DNA of 64,000 bases. Origin: Timema cristinae (Eukaryota > Arthropoda > Insecta > Phasmatodea > Timematidae). Location: assembly GCA_039000515.1 (NCBI GenBank), contig JBCFYV010000935.1, forward strand, positions 59,496,346 through 59,560,345, read 5' to 3'. Under the pieces are notes generated by a model, which worked only from the letters and a program-made list of their open reading frames with translations, did no database searches and was not told the DNA's origin. Below are positions 11,038 through 22,773 of this stretch, piece by piece. Both the position numbers and the translations under genes were made by a program. Within the stretch, counting starts at the first letter, position 1. Each line of letters opens with the position of its first letter.

Positions 11038-11357
11038 AGATCACCTCTGTGGTATAGTGGTCAGAGTTCCTGGTTATAGCTCCAGAGGTTCTGAGTTTGA
11101 ACCCCGGCGCTTCTAAATTGTAACTGTGAAGTAGTGAGTGTTGGAACGGGGTCGAAATCAGCTTTGCGGCGATAATTAATGAGGAGCTACTTGAATGAAG
11201 TAGGGGCTCCAGTCTAGAAAACTGAGATTAATGACTCGAATGTGTATTGTGCTGACCACATGACACCCTCTAACCGTAAAATTTGGCACTATCATCGTCA
11301 ACAGATGGCAGATGGTATATCTCGATTTCGGACTGACGCCATGGATTGTTTTAGTTA
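11038..11357 (+). mobile_element. SINE-E, full length, tRNA-derived
   Basis: Head CTCTGTGGTATAGTGGTCAG with B box AGTTTGAACCCCGG resembles an Asp/Glu-type tRNA. The body contains TGAGGAGCTACTTGAAT and CCACATGACACCCTCTA, shared with copies at 15763, 27884, 57416 and 59830. Confidence 0.8.
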
Positions 11358-11371
11358 TTATTATTTTTTTT

Positions 11372-11622
11372 TAAATTGCACCTTGTCTTATTACACGTTC
11401 ACGCGATATGCATATTAACGAATTACGATAATGCGTTATGGTTGAGGAAGGATGAATTTTGTGGGCGTGTATCCGCATTTGCGAGCAGAGAGCCTAAACC
11501 CATTTAGGGAAAAATCACCCTCAGTACATCCAACCGGGATTAGAACCCCGATCTCTTCATTATAGACAGTCCAGTCTATTGTGAGAGTTACGTCTTAGAG
11601 ACTATTCGACCACCAAAGCTAT
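11372..11622 (-). mobile_element. SINE-C, diverged
   Basis: Tail GCACCTTGTCTTATTACACG, body TATCCGCATTTGCGAGC, B box CGGGATTAGAACCCCGATC, head with long variable arm (AGTCCAGTCTATTGTGAGAG). Minus strand. Confidence 0.78.
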
Positions 11623-11784
11623 ATTCTTAAAAAAAACTTTTACTCCTTTAACTTTGCATAAAATAATTAAAATCTTATATAACTTCAGTCCACGTTATTT
11701 TTAAAACAAAGAGTGTTTAAAATACATTTCGTTCCTTTCTGGTTATTATAAGCATCAGCCATTAGCTTTTGAAATTCTAGGTAC

Positions 11785-11874
11785 AGGGGAGAATCATCCT
11801 CCAGGTTAACCGACTGGGATTCGATCCCCGACCTTGTAATTAGTAATTATAATCAGATACCTTAGAGCTCTCGA
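11785..11874 (-). mobile_element. SINE-C head fragment
   Basis: Only the B-box side is recognisable (GGGATTCGATCCCCGACC), followed by a decayed head. Confidence 0.45.
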
Positions 11875-11987
11875 CCGTCTGATGTTTCTTTCAAAGGAGT
11901 ATGCCACTTAAAATATGATAAACCTTCAAGAAAGAATTTCCTTTTTTTGTTTTTATCTATTTGTGGTATAAAGTTCCCTTTTCTGAA

Positions 11988-12178
11988 CCGACTGATTATA
12001 TCAGAACATGACTTTTAAAATAGCTTACATCTAGAACAGACACAACATCCAGTCCCCAACCCTTAATTCATCACTTGGGAAGGGGAAACCCACATTTCAC
12101 CCATAAGAATTTTTTCAGCCATGCCAGGAATTGAAACCGGGACCCTAGGCTGAGTAGACAGAGTTAATATATCGGATT
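11988..12178 (-). mobile_element. SINE-D
   Basis: Shares CCGACTGATTATATCAG, CTAGAACAGACACAAC, TTAATTCATCACT and GCCATGCCAGGAATTGAA with 58300-58510. The minus-strand reading gives a tRNA-like head with B box GGTTTCAATTCC; the A-box region is decayed. Confidence 0.7.
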
Positions 12179-12179
12179 C

Positions 12180-13110
12180 TCAAAGAAGCAGATCTCAAAG
12201 ATAGGGCCTCTGAAAAACAACAGTTTTTACTTCTATTCTCCTTGTTCCATGACAAGAAGGAAAGTCTGGGACATGTTCAATCTTTGGCGAAGGGGAAAGG
12301 GGGGGGTCGTTCGGGGATGAAGAGTTGTCGATAGCTCGTTCACGTGCCCCTTTTTTTTTCCAACCCTCTTAATCTCCTCGTTATCAAGTCCACCCCCTCC
12401 CCCCTTCATCTCTCCAGGAAAGAGATGTCTCACAGACAACCGAACCACCATCCCCCTTTTTTACCCCATGTACATTTAATTGTTAAGGGATGATTGGATC
12501 ATTTTTTTTTTCTTTCTGGTCCGTTAAGCTTCTGTTTCGGGCCATTTGCTAAGAAGAATAGGCCGGCTCCCGGGGTAGAAGTTACCGTGGGGAAAGGGGG
12601 AGGGGAAGATTTTATAAGGAGGGTGCTTGCCAGATTGTATTGAGAACTTTAATATGGTGTAGGTCTTACTCATCAAAATGGGGAGAAATATTGCGCTAGG
12701 GAGGGAAGCCGAGCTGAGATATTTTATTTTTACTAGCCTGTCGATTTGTTAGCGGTTTTTTCCCCCTTATACAATTGCAATGGATTTTACATTTACTTTT
12801 AATCAAAGGGTTATTTAAACATTACTTTAAAATCGACTTGATCTAAATTTGTAAATTTTATCTTAATTTATCATTCCTAACGTTAATCGTTACGATAGTA
12901 GGAGCGTGGGAAGCTTCGATACCTTTAGAGATAATGAGATATCTCACTAAATATTATGTATTTCAACAAATGATCAATTATAGAAACAGCTACTATACAG
13001 TATCGTAACACAGACTTGTGATTAAATTACATATATAATGTAAAATAATGTTTAGGTTTTTTCCTTAATCCTTTCTCCTCATCAAGATGCACTTAAAGGA
13101 TCATTTAAAC
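12180..13110. other. Low-complexity and AT-rich stretch
   Basis: Includes purine/pyrimidine-biased tracts at 12285-12460 (GGGGAAAGGGG, TCCACCCCCTCC). The open frames there follow from composition and look non-coding. Confidence 0.5.
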
Positions 13111-13111
13111 A

Positions 13112-13276
13112 TTAAGGTGGGAGTGTAGCGTACGTGAGAAAAGGAGAGTATTTTTACAGTTTTTATAGTAAAACATTTGTTTGTAAAAAGTAAATAGAAT
13201 ATTTTTCCCATTAGAAACATAAGTTATAATTTTCTTCACAAAATGTTAACAATTATTGAATATCTGTGATTCGGGT
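13112..13276. mobile_element. MITE-G, one arm only
   Basis: Starts TTAAGGTGGGAGTGTAG and includes ACAGTTTTTATAGTAAAACA, TTTTCTTCACA and ATTGAATATCTGTGA, the left half of the palindromic MITE-G consensus. Confidence 0.75.
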
Positions 13277-13502
13277 AGCATAATTTTCAAAATTCAGTGG
13301 ACGCCTTGCGACGGTGACTTCGATAACAGCTCGATAACAGTCATTCTTCAACATAAATGAATGTATACTAAACAAGTGAAGAATATATTGTATTAAATGA
13401 CGAGATGGCCCTGTGTCATCTGTTGACAGCTGGCCAATTGCTACTGGCAGGTAGATCTCTCGGCATTTTTCAGCCGATCACGTAAGAAAAATATATCGTC
13501 AT

Positions 13503-13738
13503 ACCCGCCTAGGTGGCTAACGCGCTGGTTTCATGCTACTCTAGACTGCCGGGTACGGGAAAATCTAGGTTCGAATCTCGCTCGGGTGAACTGGGGTGTT
13601 TTTTCCTAAACGGGTTTCCACTCTTCTAGCACGCAAATGCGGGTTCATTTCCTCTATATTTAACCTTCCCAATTCCTAACCCAAAAGCGTAATTAGTACT
13701 TAAGCGTATAAGCCGAACGGGTAGTAAGATGTGGTACT
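13503..13738 (+). mobile_element. SINE-A/C, near full length
   Basis: Head CCCGCCTAGGTGGCTAACGC (a deletion in the A box), B box GGTTCGAATCTCGC, body CACGCAAATGCGGG, tail AAGCCGAACGGGTAGTAAG. It lies tail-to-tail with the next SINE. Confidence 0.85.
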
Positions 13739-13802
13739 AATTTTTTAAATTTTTACATCGTCATGAAGGCGGCTTCCTCGGTCAGAGAGAAGGTATTCAG
13801 TC

Positions 13803-14071
13803 ATATTATTATTATTATTATTATTATTTAGCACCGCGTCTTACTACCCGTTCGGGTTATACGCTTTAAGTACTAATTACGCTAATGGATTGGGAATTGG
13901 GAAGGTTGAATTAGAGGGAGTGAACCCACATTTGCGTGGAGGGAGAGTGGAAAACCATTTAGGGAAAACTACCCCAATTCACCCGACCGAGATTCGAACC
14001 TCGATCTCCCCGTCCTTAGCGGTCGAGCTCAACACGACTAGCGCGTTAGCCAACTACGCCACCGAGGCGGG
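13803..14071 (-). mobile_element. SINE-A, full length
   Basis: (ATT)n then a complete tail, body and head on the minus strand, nearly identical to the copy at 1772. A short direct repeat TCAGTC flanks it (13797-13802, 14072-14077). The neighbouring open frame 13890-14216 is an accident of the SINE sequence. Confidence 0.92.
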
Positions 14072-14077
14072 TCAGTC

Positions 14078-14771
14078 GTCTTATCAAACGCTGTCCGGCC
14101 ACTTGGCTTTAAAATATAATGGTCTCTGTCGTTTTTGTAACTACTTTATTCTGTCCAGGCTTATACTTCCTTTTGCCACTCACCTACAGCAATCCTTTGT
14201 CACGTCATTAAAATAGAGGGGAAAGAAAACTATGAAACGTCCTTTCTCAAGGTAAGGATGAAAAAGTTTTCGCTAGTTCTCAAATATTAAAAAAAAAATG
14301 TAATTGTCAAAGGAATGCTAAATTTAGAGCCCTTTTTCATTAAGACTAGTCTCATAGCTCAGCACATATGATTAAAAATACGTTTTAAATGAGCTAATAT
14401 CACATTTTCAAACATTTGTCCATTAATAAAACTCAAAAACATAGGGCTGTTAAGTAAAAAGAGTCCTGATGGAATCTTTCGACTTTATTTCGGCTGTGAA
14501 CCATATTTTGAAATAACGCATCTTAGAATTAAATATTGCGTTATAGCTGAACATCTGCGCAGCAATCTCTCGCTTAACGAGGAGACTTTTTAAACTCATA
14601 AATATATCAAATACTTTCGAATGACTTTTGAAAGTAACCAAAAGTACCTTGATCTGCCACATTAGGTAATTTAATAAAAAAAAGAAGCAAATTTTTACTA
14701 GGAAAAAGTACCTTTTATTCCACATTCTTCCATAGGAAGGTGGGGACCGAATTATTAGAGGAGAAATTGAT
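14078..14771. other. Non-coding, nothing recognised
   Basis: AT-rich; no repeat or gene recognised. The minus-strand open frame at 14450-14869 runs through the (AAT)n tail of a SINE and is not a gene. Confidence 0.45.
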
Positions 14772-14781
14772 TTTAAGGAAT

Positions 14782-14783
14782 AA

Positions 14784-14816
<33 letters not shown>

Positions 14817-15099
14817 TTATTATTATTATTATTAGCACCACGTCTTACTACCCGTTCGGGTTTACGCACTTACGCTGATGTGTAATGGTAGGGTGATTGT
14901 GAGATGAAATGGAGGACCTACAGTTTAACGTGGGATCCGAACCATGGTGGAGGCCTGGCATTCCCCACATTCACAAGATGTCTTTTCAGAGGTGAAGGAA
15001 GGGTTTGCCAATCAGATAAGTCTGTGCCGGGACCGAGGATTGAACTCCGGACCCCAGCACAGAAGTCCGACACCTTACCCCTAGACCGCCAGGTCACCC
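14782..15099 (-). mobile_element. SINE-B, full length with long (AAT)n tail
   Basis: (ATT)n 14785-14834, shared tail, body and tRNA-like head GGTGACCTGGCGGTCTAGGG on the minus strand. A perfect 10-bp duplication TTTAAGGAAT lies at 14772-14781 and 15100-15109. Confidence 0.94.
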
Positions 15100-15762
15100 T
15101 TTAAGGAATTAAAAAAAAAAGCCCAGATAAAATGGAGAAACGAGTACGCTGGACCTTTGATAAGTTTATAAGTTGACTGTAACCCCCAAAAAAAAAAAGT
15201 TTCTAACCCTGGTCACAAAACGAGAAATTGTCGCCGCACTACGGCAAAGGTTCCAGGTTTGATTCCAGTGGTGATTTTTAAACTAAACTGATATCACGTG
15301 TTTAATAACTAAAATAGTAGTTCAAGTCAACAAAGCGATTGCATTCATACGAGTTTCAAGTGGTAATTTTATTTCAAGGGGATCAGGAATGTTATGAAAC
15401 GCCCCTGGCATTATTATGATAGTTAATTAAAACATTTTCAAGTAAGTTAATTAGTTCTGTGCGTGTTGTTTGTTTGGCCCTGCCAACGTAAACCAGACTT
15501 TATTCGATTCCCGTTCATAAGGGATGTGATGTAATAACGGTTTATACATACACACATATATTACACGTTGAACAAAAATCACGCTCTATTTCTCTACTTG
15601 TTTGTAGAGGGGAGAGGGGGAGTGTAATTATTTCTGATTGTTTGATACTCCTTACGGGCAACACACATGACACGTGTATATTTTAATTTGACGTAAATTG
15701 TTTATTATTGAGATAACAAACCGTCAAATTATTTTTTAAAGGTATTAATTATAAATATAGAC

Positions 15763-15850
15763 CACCTCTATGATCTAGTGGTCAGAGTTTTTTTTTTACT
15801 GATCCAGAAGTTCCGGGTTCGATTCTCGGCAATTCCAGACTTATAAGAGA
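15763..15850 (+). mobile_element. SINE-E head fragment
   Basis: CACCTCTATGATCTAGTGGTCAGAG, an expanded T run in the anticodon region, then GGGTTCGATTCTCGG. The body is missing. Confidence 0.65.
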
Positions 15851-17388
15851 ATCTGAATCAAACATTCATCAAAGACTAATAAAACAAGACAAAATCGTTT
15901 CTGAAATACTTTTTTTTAACTTACAAAGGTGAAGAAAAACCTATTTTTTTTAACCTTTTTGCAAATTTCAATCTTCCATTGCGAATGATAACGATCATTA
16001 TTAATTACCACAATCTCTTTTGCTCCCTCCTCACACCCCAAAAAAATGGAAGATCAAACTTTATCTCTTTTTTATCTTAATTTTGAGACATTTACTAAAA
16101 ACTTTTATTAAAGATTTTGAATTGAATTATAACATCGTTGCAAAATTACCAAAGAGCGTAAATGAGATAATATACACTGTTACAGAAACATTGAGAAAAA
16201 GAGGAACTCTACGTCCACCAAAGAACATAACAATCAATTATCTCATTTCAAAGACCTAAATAAAAAATGAATAGCCTATATTTGCTTATAGTTCATAAAT
16301 TATTGTTTTTATAAAAATATGTTTCAGATAAAATATATCTATTTTTAATGTTACTACAACTTTACTCTATTTCTTATCTAAAATAATTGCGGGGAATTCA
16401 AAATTGGAGATTTCAGCTTATGTAAATATTATCTAAATCATTTTAATGGCAAATTGAGAATTGCCATTAGTTTTGTAATGTTAAACGGTGGCTAGATAAA
16501 AAACCTAGATACCAAGTTTTAGCCCCAAATTGGTAAAATGTCTAGGCCGAGATATATAAGGTATCACAAAAACTTGGGGAGGGGGTAGGGGGAACTGGAG
16601 TCATGCATGATACGTCATAATCTCGAGTTCTAATTATTTTTTAGACGATGAGTCGAAGAGTCGAGAGAAATTAAAAGTTAATGTAAATATGTTTTATTTA
16701 ATAAACCAAATATAAGTCATCATACAGTCCGTGCCATTATCGATAACTGGGCTAAATTACCAATTAACCCTTTTTATTTCCATCCCTTTGTAATTTATGA
16801 AAGAATTTCAAATTATTTAGCATGGATACTTAACCCCTTCCAATACCGTCACTATTCATATTAGTGGTATTTCCGTTCGATTTTAATATGGTTACAAATT
16901 AATTATATAAAACTGAATAAAATTCTTCTCAGTCCAAGCGTGAAATTTTGAATTTCAAAGCTGGTTTAAAATCTTTTGATGTTCATTACAGGGTATGTAT
17001 CAGACCATTGGCGTTTCTTTCTTTCACCACAAGTGGCTGACCTCGCCCGCTTTTGTGAGTTATAGGATTAGATTTTTTTTAACGGACTATTTTGAATGCC
17101 AGTGAATCCAATTGTCACTAATGGTCTTGTTGGTTACTAAAAATAAAAACCAGAGCGTTAAGAGCTTTTATTCCGCCACTGTTTGATGTGTTGTTCTGCT
17201 TCAGCGAAATGAGTTTGGTACTTATCTGGTTGGACGCACAAAATACTATCATATATTTGTGTTCATTTTTTTGTTATATAGTGTGTCGCGAAATTATTTT
17301 ATACAAATATGTGAACAGCTTAGGGCTGTCCTTACCCGTGATAGTTCTAGTTATATTTTGGGGCTAGGAATACCTTCTATTTCTAATA
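15851..17388. other. AT-rich non-coding stretch
   Basis: No gene or confident repeat. 16480-16575 is weakly similar to 4330-4400 (GGTAAAATG...TCTAGGCC...GAGATA), perhaps an old dispersed repeat. Confidence 0.45.
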
Positions 17389-17401
17389 TACCTTAACAAG
17401 A

Positions 17402-18293
17402 TATATTAGAAAGGAACGGACTTTGTGACAATTAAGTTTGTTAGACAAAAGTTAAATTACTTAGATGTTAAAATACATTATTATGATAGATTGACAAAGG
17501 AAATGTTTAGAAAAATCATAAGATGAAGAAAGCATTAAGAAATACCAAAATACCATAACAATTAATAATAGAATTCCAGGATAAAAATTAGAAAAAGTAT
17601 TGATTAAGCACCCGTTAATACGAATAAATAAAGTAGTCCTATGACAAAATAATATTTAAAACCTAATAAATAGTGAAAGAGAAAATATATAGTGAGTTAC
17701 AAAAAACACCGTAAAAAATTAATTTAATATACACATTAAAACTATAAAGTATAAAAATTCCCTAAGGCTTATAGGTTGAAATAATTAGTGATTAGAATAT
17801 TTTATCTGTGGTAGAAGGTGCACATAGGTTCAACCAACCTTAAAAATTATAAAACACAGATAAAAAGTCAAACATGTTTAGAGTCATAAAGCATTAGAGA
17901 AAATTATTGAAATAGAGAAGTGATCAAAACCATGGAATAAATTATTAAAACATTAAATACTGTTACTGAAGAATGACAAAATGGGTGTGACATAAAAAAT
18001 GGAAAAAATACAAAAAGATAGGGGTGAAGAAGGATTGAAACGGAGGAAGAAAAGGTTCTAATCTTCACGACACTGTCCCGAACAGGTCTATTCTTAATTG
18101 TTCTGGTATTTCTTAATGCTTTCTTCATCTTATGATTTTTCTAAACATTTCCTTTGTCAATCTATCATAATAATGTATTTTAACAACTAGGTAATTTAAC
18201 TTTTGTCTAACAACCTTAATTGTCACAAAGTAAGTTCCTTTATAATATATCTACATTTCTTCTTAGTAAATTTAATATGAATATAGCAACAAT
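17402..18293. mobile_element. Foldback-type element, about 170-bp inverted arms
   Basis: 17402-17575 is repeated inverted at 18084-18251 (for example TTATGATAGATTGACAAAGG and AAATCATAAGATGAAGAAAG in the left arm) at about 90% identity. The 13-bp sequence TACCTTAACAAGA lies at 17389-17401 and 18294-18306, directly repeated, and may be a target duplication, though the right arm ends 42 bp inside it. No coding sequence inside. Confidence 0.75.
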
Positions 18294-18407
18294 TACCTTA
18301 ACAAGAGATGGAAGGGGATTTTTTTTTTTACACTGAATAACTATTTAAGCAAATTACGAGTAGATTGTTTTAGATATATAATTAAGATTACAGCTGTAGA
18401 GAAATGT

Positions 18408-18723
18408 GGTATATGGTATATGGTATATGGTCGGATCGATTTGGCCCCCTTAGAGCTCATGCAGGGATCGCGCCAACAGGGATCATCGAGGTATATGGTA
18501 TATTGATCGAGAGAAGCAGCAGTCTACAGCGACCAACGATCTACCAGGCGACACATACGGAAAAGCAGAGGAACATCGGAGATAACATCAACAAATCAGT
18601 CCCATAGGACGGGCCTGGTGCCCAGAGCCCACGCAGCCCATTCCTATTCCCGATACTAGATAGGGAACACAAACAAAAAAGCGGCCCCTTATAGGGCCAA
18701 CAAACCCGAACACTACACTAAAC
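18408..18723 (+). promoter_or_regulatory. LINE 5' UTR / presumed internal promoter
   Basis: Extends from the target duplication to the ORF1 ATG. GTATATGG is repeated at the extreme 5' end and again near 18491. Jockey elements use internal promoters located in this region; the promoter role is inferred from the family. Confidence 0.55.
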
Positions 18724-20078
18724 ATGGAAGACGACTCACTGGCCAAGGAGATTGAAATGGAGGACTACCTCACCGATGAAGAATTCACAACTCTTCTAAA
18801 AAGTAGATTTTCCTCGAAGGAAAATACCGCAGACAAGAACTTCAAAATTGTTACAAAGAAACGACAAAGAGCCCTACCAGAAGAAGGCACGACCCCAAAG
18901 AAGACAACCAAGACTTCATCAAGTTTACCAGTCAACATAGAGACCAGCAATTCCTTCGAGGGATTACCTATGGACGAAGGAGCACATGAACATCAACAAG
19001 GAGCTGAACAACAGAAAGCCACCCAAAGTATCAAGCGCAATAAACCACCACCAATAATAATAACCGATACAAACAACTATATGACAGACACAAGGGCATT
19101 AAAAAACATCTCAGAAGGGTTCATGAGGGTAATTCACACGAGGGAAGGGCTAAAATATCTGTTTGACAACGCAAAGGACTTTGACGGTGCTAAAAAATAC
19201 CTTCAAAAGAATAACCGCAATTACTACACTTTTTCCCTACGTACTAATGAACGAATCAAGATCTGCATCAAAGGGCTGCCCCCATCCATGCCACCAGAAC
19301 AAGTCAAAGAAGAGCTGGAAGCTTTAAGCTTTAACATCACGGACATAAGGCAGCTGCAATCCAGAAGGGAGGGAGTAGCACGAGACCTCGGAGTCTTTAT
19401 TGCCACGCTCCCCAATACAGAGGAAAGTAGACAAGTATACAATTTGACAGTTTTATATTACACAAAGGTGACCATAGAATCATTTAAGCCAAGAAAGGAA
19501 CCCACACAATGCTACAAATGTCAAGGCTGGGGACACATCAGAATCTATTGTAACCTTCCTCCAAAATGCGTAAAGTGCGCTAAAAGCCACCTTACGGAAG
19601 AATGTGCCAAGAAAGATAGGTCAACTCCTGCAAAATGTGTCAACTGTGGAGGGGACCACCCGCAAGCTACAGGGGATGCCAAGCAGTACCCAAACCCAGA
19701 AATAACAAAATAGTACCGACAAACGCATTAGAGAAAGAAGTAGTTACAATAGCAAACATCCGGGAACCAAAAACAATCTCAAAGCCAATGGAAAGATCGT
19801 ATAGCGAAGTTGCCTCTTATGTAAGAAAGGAAAACGAATCCGAAAGGTGCGGAGTACAAATACAACAGTCAAGAAACACTAACGAAAGAAACAAAATTCA
19901 AGAAAATACCAGGCAAACCGAATTCAAAGAGATAATCACGTTTATGAAGGACTCCAATTTCACACAACTTATTGGTATGCTTACTAACGCACTTCCCAAG
20001 ATAAGACAAGCGACGGACAAACTGGCCAAAAAATGTTTACTACTAGAAATAATGTCGACTTACCTATTTGATGACTGA
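18724..20078 (+). pseudogene. LINE ORF1, gag-like zinc-knuckle protein (single frameshift)
   Basis: Nucleic-acid-binding ORF1 protein of a Jockey-type retrotransposon. Residues 1-165 are charged and low-complexity. About 170-258 resemble the PRE_C2HC domain found before gag zinc fingers. Zinc knuckles follow: C263-x2-C266-x4-H271-x4-C276, then C282-x2-C285-x3-H289-x4-C294, then a third beginning C305-x2-C308-x3-H312. One base is missing near 19660: the annotated frame goes out of register after residue P313 and stops at 19713, while the next frame continues the knuckle as ASYRGC and runs open to the TGA at 20076-20078. The two pieces add up to one continuous ORF1. Its stop overlaps the ORF2 start (ATGACTGA). 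A programmed shift is unlikely because the break falls within a conserved knuckle and has no obvious slippery site. Confidence 0.88.
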
Positions 20079-22773
20079 ACGACTACAGGTAACAGATCAC
20101 AAAGAACTGAAGATACTTCACTGGAACGCCAACGGTATAAAACAACAGGAAACTGAATTGGTACATCTTTTAAACAATCTGGAAATCGACCTAGCACTGT
20201 TCAGTGAAACTCATTTAAAACCAACAACAAGATTTACAATGACAAACTACTACGTGATCCGCTCAGACAGACTAGCAGGCAAAGCGAGTGGGGGCACAGC
20301 CATAGCAATACGGAAACACTTTCCGTACAGAGAAGTCAAACTTCAGGGACTCCGGAACCTGGAAGCTACGACCATTATTGCGAAAATTGGAAATGACGAG
20401 TTACTAATTGGGGCAATGTATAGACCTCCAAATAGAGAACTTCTACCCGAAGACCTTGATCTGATCACAGAATTATTTCACCCCTTTTTCTTGGCTGGCG
20501 ACTTAAATGCGAAGAACCAGGACTGGTATTCAAGCTTAAACAACATTGCAGGAAGGACCCTGGAAACTCATGCTAATACAAAGGGATACATAGTGACTGT
20601 GCCAACAACCCCAACAATATATCCTTATAACTCAAACAAACCGGACGTAATAGACTTAATTCTTACAGACACTGACCTACCCATAGACGAGCTACAAACA
20701 TTAAACCATTTGGACTCTGACCATGTGCCTGTGTACTGCACCTTGATAATGGACTATAAGACAAACCGCAACATCAGGAGGAAAATAAAGAGGGAAACCG
20801 ACTGGGAGGAGTTCGGTAACCACATAGAGCGATCAATACCGGGAAAGCCGAACATAATGACCATACAAGATATTGACACAGCAGTAGAACTTTTTACAAA
20901 CACGGTCAAAGAAGGAATAAAACTAGCCACAAAATCAACTAAAAGAAAAAACCCTCCAAACGCAACATCTAACGCAATAAATCCGGAGATAGAACGAGCA
21001 ATCAAAGAAAAAAATCAATTAAGGAAACAATGGCAAAGGCACAGAGACCCTACAGACAAACATAGGCTTAACATAATAACAAGGGAGGTTAGGCACAAAA
21101 TTGAGAATTGGAAAAGAGAAAACTGGAACAAAGCTGTAACTGAGGCCGGAGAGGACCCTAAAGTCCTTTGGAGACTAACCAAAAACTTAACAGGGAAAAG
21201 GAAACAACAACGTACAGGGGTAATTCATGGAGAAAACAGCCTGTGTTACGAGGCACAAGACAAGACTGATGCCATAGCAGAAACCCTAGAAACTCAATTC
21301 ACTCCGAACCTGGAACCGGAAGATGAAGAATTCACCAGATCAAACAAACAATATTTAAGAGACTACTTTTCAAGACCAGTGACAGACGGTATCCAATATA
21401 TTACTCCGAGAGAGACACAAGAAGTAATAACCACACTACCCAAGAACAAATCACCAGGCCCTGACGGCATCAGTAATGAAACCATAGCGAAACTTCCATT
21501 CAAAGCAATAGTTCACCTAACAGAATTATACAACCAAATAATACGCAAACACCACTACCCAGAGGAGTGGAAAACCGGCAACGTAATAACCGTATCAAAA
21601 CCTGGAAAAGACCCAATTTTTCCGCAAAACCGGAGGCCAATTACCTTACTAAATACCATGAATAAACTTTTTGAGAGACTTATTTTATCCAGACTGCTTG
21701 CAATATTAAATGAAAAACATGTGATTCCTAAAATACAGTTCGGGTTCCAGAATGGACGTAGTACTACACACGCTCTAGTAAGACTGGCAGAGTACATAAC
21801 AGAGGGATTTAACGACCGGAGACATACAGTGGCCATATTCCTAGACATGGAAAAAGCCTTTGATAAGGCATGGCATGCCGGAATATTAAGAAAACTGATC
21901 GATGCAGAAATCCCAGCCGCACTAGTACATCTAATAAAAAGTTATCTGAATAAGAGACGGTTCCAAGTGAAGATGGAAGGATGTACATCACAAAACAAAG
22001 ACATATTCTCAGGGGTCCCTCAGGGAGCAGTCCTCTCACCCTTATTATACAACCTTTACACCAGCGACGCACCGGTGGATCCGGGATGCGAACTGTTAAT
22101 GTACGCGGACGACATGGTTATATACGCATCCGACAGGAATATCACGAGAGCAGAAAACAAAATTCAAAGGTACCTCCTCAACCTAGAGAAATGGTTCACC
22201 AAATGGAGGATTAAAGTGAACACCCATAAAAGCGCGAAAATCATTTTCACTAGGAGACGACCCAGTACTGACACCGAAACCCAACTATTTGGCTCAATCA
22301 TACCAAACGAAAAAACTGTAAAGTACCTTGGGGTAACTTTGGACAGGCAGCTCACCTTCAGTGTTCACATCATAAAAGCTAAGAATGCAGCCATTGGAAA
22401 ACTAGTTTCAATATATCCATTACTCAAATCGAATCAACTATCAAGAAAAATAAAAGTACAGTTGTACAAATCGCTGATCCGCTCAGCCATCCTCTATGGT
22501 TGCCAGGTTTGGGGGTCTGCAGCGAAAGGGCACATCAAATTACTTCAAACTACACAAAATAAAATTTTGAAAACCATCCTCGGCATTGGGAGGAGGTCGT
22601 CAACCGATATGGTGCACACTATGTGCAAGATCAACACCATAAGTGAAGAAATCCAAGTCATCAATGAAAGATTTTACAAAAAATGTCAGGAAAGTGAAAA
22701 TCCCGTCATCAGAGTACTTGGGTCATACAACCTCCAAGAGAAAACCATGTATAAAAGACCAAGAACAAAATAA
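20071..22773 (+). CDS. LINE ORF2: endonuclease-reverse transcriptase
   Basis: 900 codons, intact. The first ATG is at 20071; position 20068 is TTG and not a likely start. Residues about 10-225 form an APE-like endonuclease: HWNANG (near 18), SETHL (E about 46), YRPPN (about 117), GDLNAKN (about 143) and SDH (about 216) hold the catalytic Asn, Glu, Asp and His positions. Residues about 440-770 form the reverse transcriptase: SPGPDGI, RPITLL, FLDMEKAFDKAW with the first catalytic Asp, GVPQGAVLSPLLYNLY, and the YADD box near 678-681. It nicks target DNA and copies the element RNA at the break. The C-terminus lacks an RNase H domain. Translation probably couples to ORF1 through the 8-nt ATGACTGA overlap. 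All catalytic motifs look intact, so this copy could in principle supply enzyme in trans. Confidence 0.95.
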   Translation: MTERLQVTDHKELKILHWNANGIKQQETELVHLLNNLEIDLALFSETHLKPTTRFTMTNYYVIRSDRLAGKASGGTAIAIRKHFPYREVKLQGLRNLEATTIIAKIGNDELLIGAMYRPPNRELLPEDLDLITELFHPFFLAGDLNAKNQDWYSSLNNIAGRTLETHANTKGYIVTVPTTPTIYPYNSNKPDVIDLILTDTDLPIDELQTLNHLDSDHVPVYCTLIMDYKTNRNIRRKIKRETDWEEFGNHIERSIPGKPNIMTIQDIDTAVELFTNTVKEGIKLATKSTKRKNPPNATSNAINPEIERAIKEKNQLRKQWQRHRDPTDKHRLNIITREVRHKIENWKRENWNKAVTEAGEDPKVLWRLTKNLTGKRKQQRTGVIHGENSLCYEAQDKTDAIAETLETQFTPNLEPEDEEFTRSNKQYLRDYFSRPVTDGIQYITPRETQEVITTLPKNKSPGPDGISNETIAKLPFKAIVHLTELYNQIIRKHHYPEEWKTGNVITVSKPGKDPIFPQNRRPITLLNTMNKLFERLILSRLLAILNEKHVIPKIQFGFQNGRSTTHALVRLAEYITEGFNDRRHTVAIFLDMEKAFDKAWHAGILRKLIDAEIPAALVHLIKSYLNKRRFQVKMEGCTSQNKDIFSGVPQGAVLSPLLYNLYTSDAPVDPGCELLMYADDMVIYASDRNITRAENKIQRYLLNLEKWFTKWRIKVNTHKSAKIIFTRRRPSTDTETQLFGSIIPNEKTVKYLGVTLDRQLTFSVHIIKAKNAAIGKLVSIYPLLKSNQLSRKIKVQLYKSLIRSAILYGCQVWGSAAKGHIKLLQTTQNKILKTILGIGRRSSTDMVHTMCKINTISEEIQVINERFYKKCQESENPVIRVLGSYNLQEKTMYKRPRTK

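Noticed and set aside
11040..11110. Functional tRNA gene (also considered at 58430-58505, 60069-60140)
   Set aside because: A and B boxes are present, but acceptor and anticodon stems are poor and SINE body sequence follows directly in several copies.
13890..14216. 108-codon open frame, similar to one at 1845-2129
   Set aside because: Both are the antisense of SINE-A; similarity comes from the repeat, not from a gene.
19635..19713. Programmed -1 frameshift in LINE ORF1
   Set aside because: The break lies in the third zinc knuckle with no slippery heptamer or downstream structure noticed; a simple one-base deletion is the better explanation.
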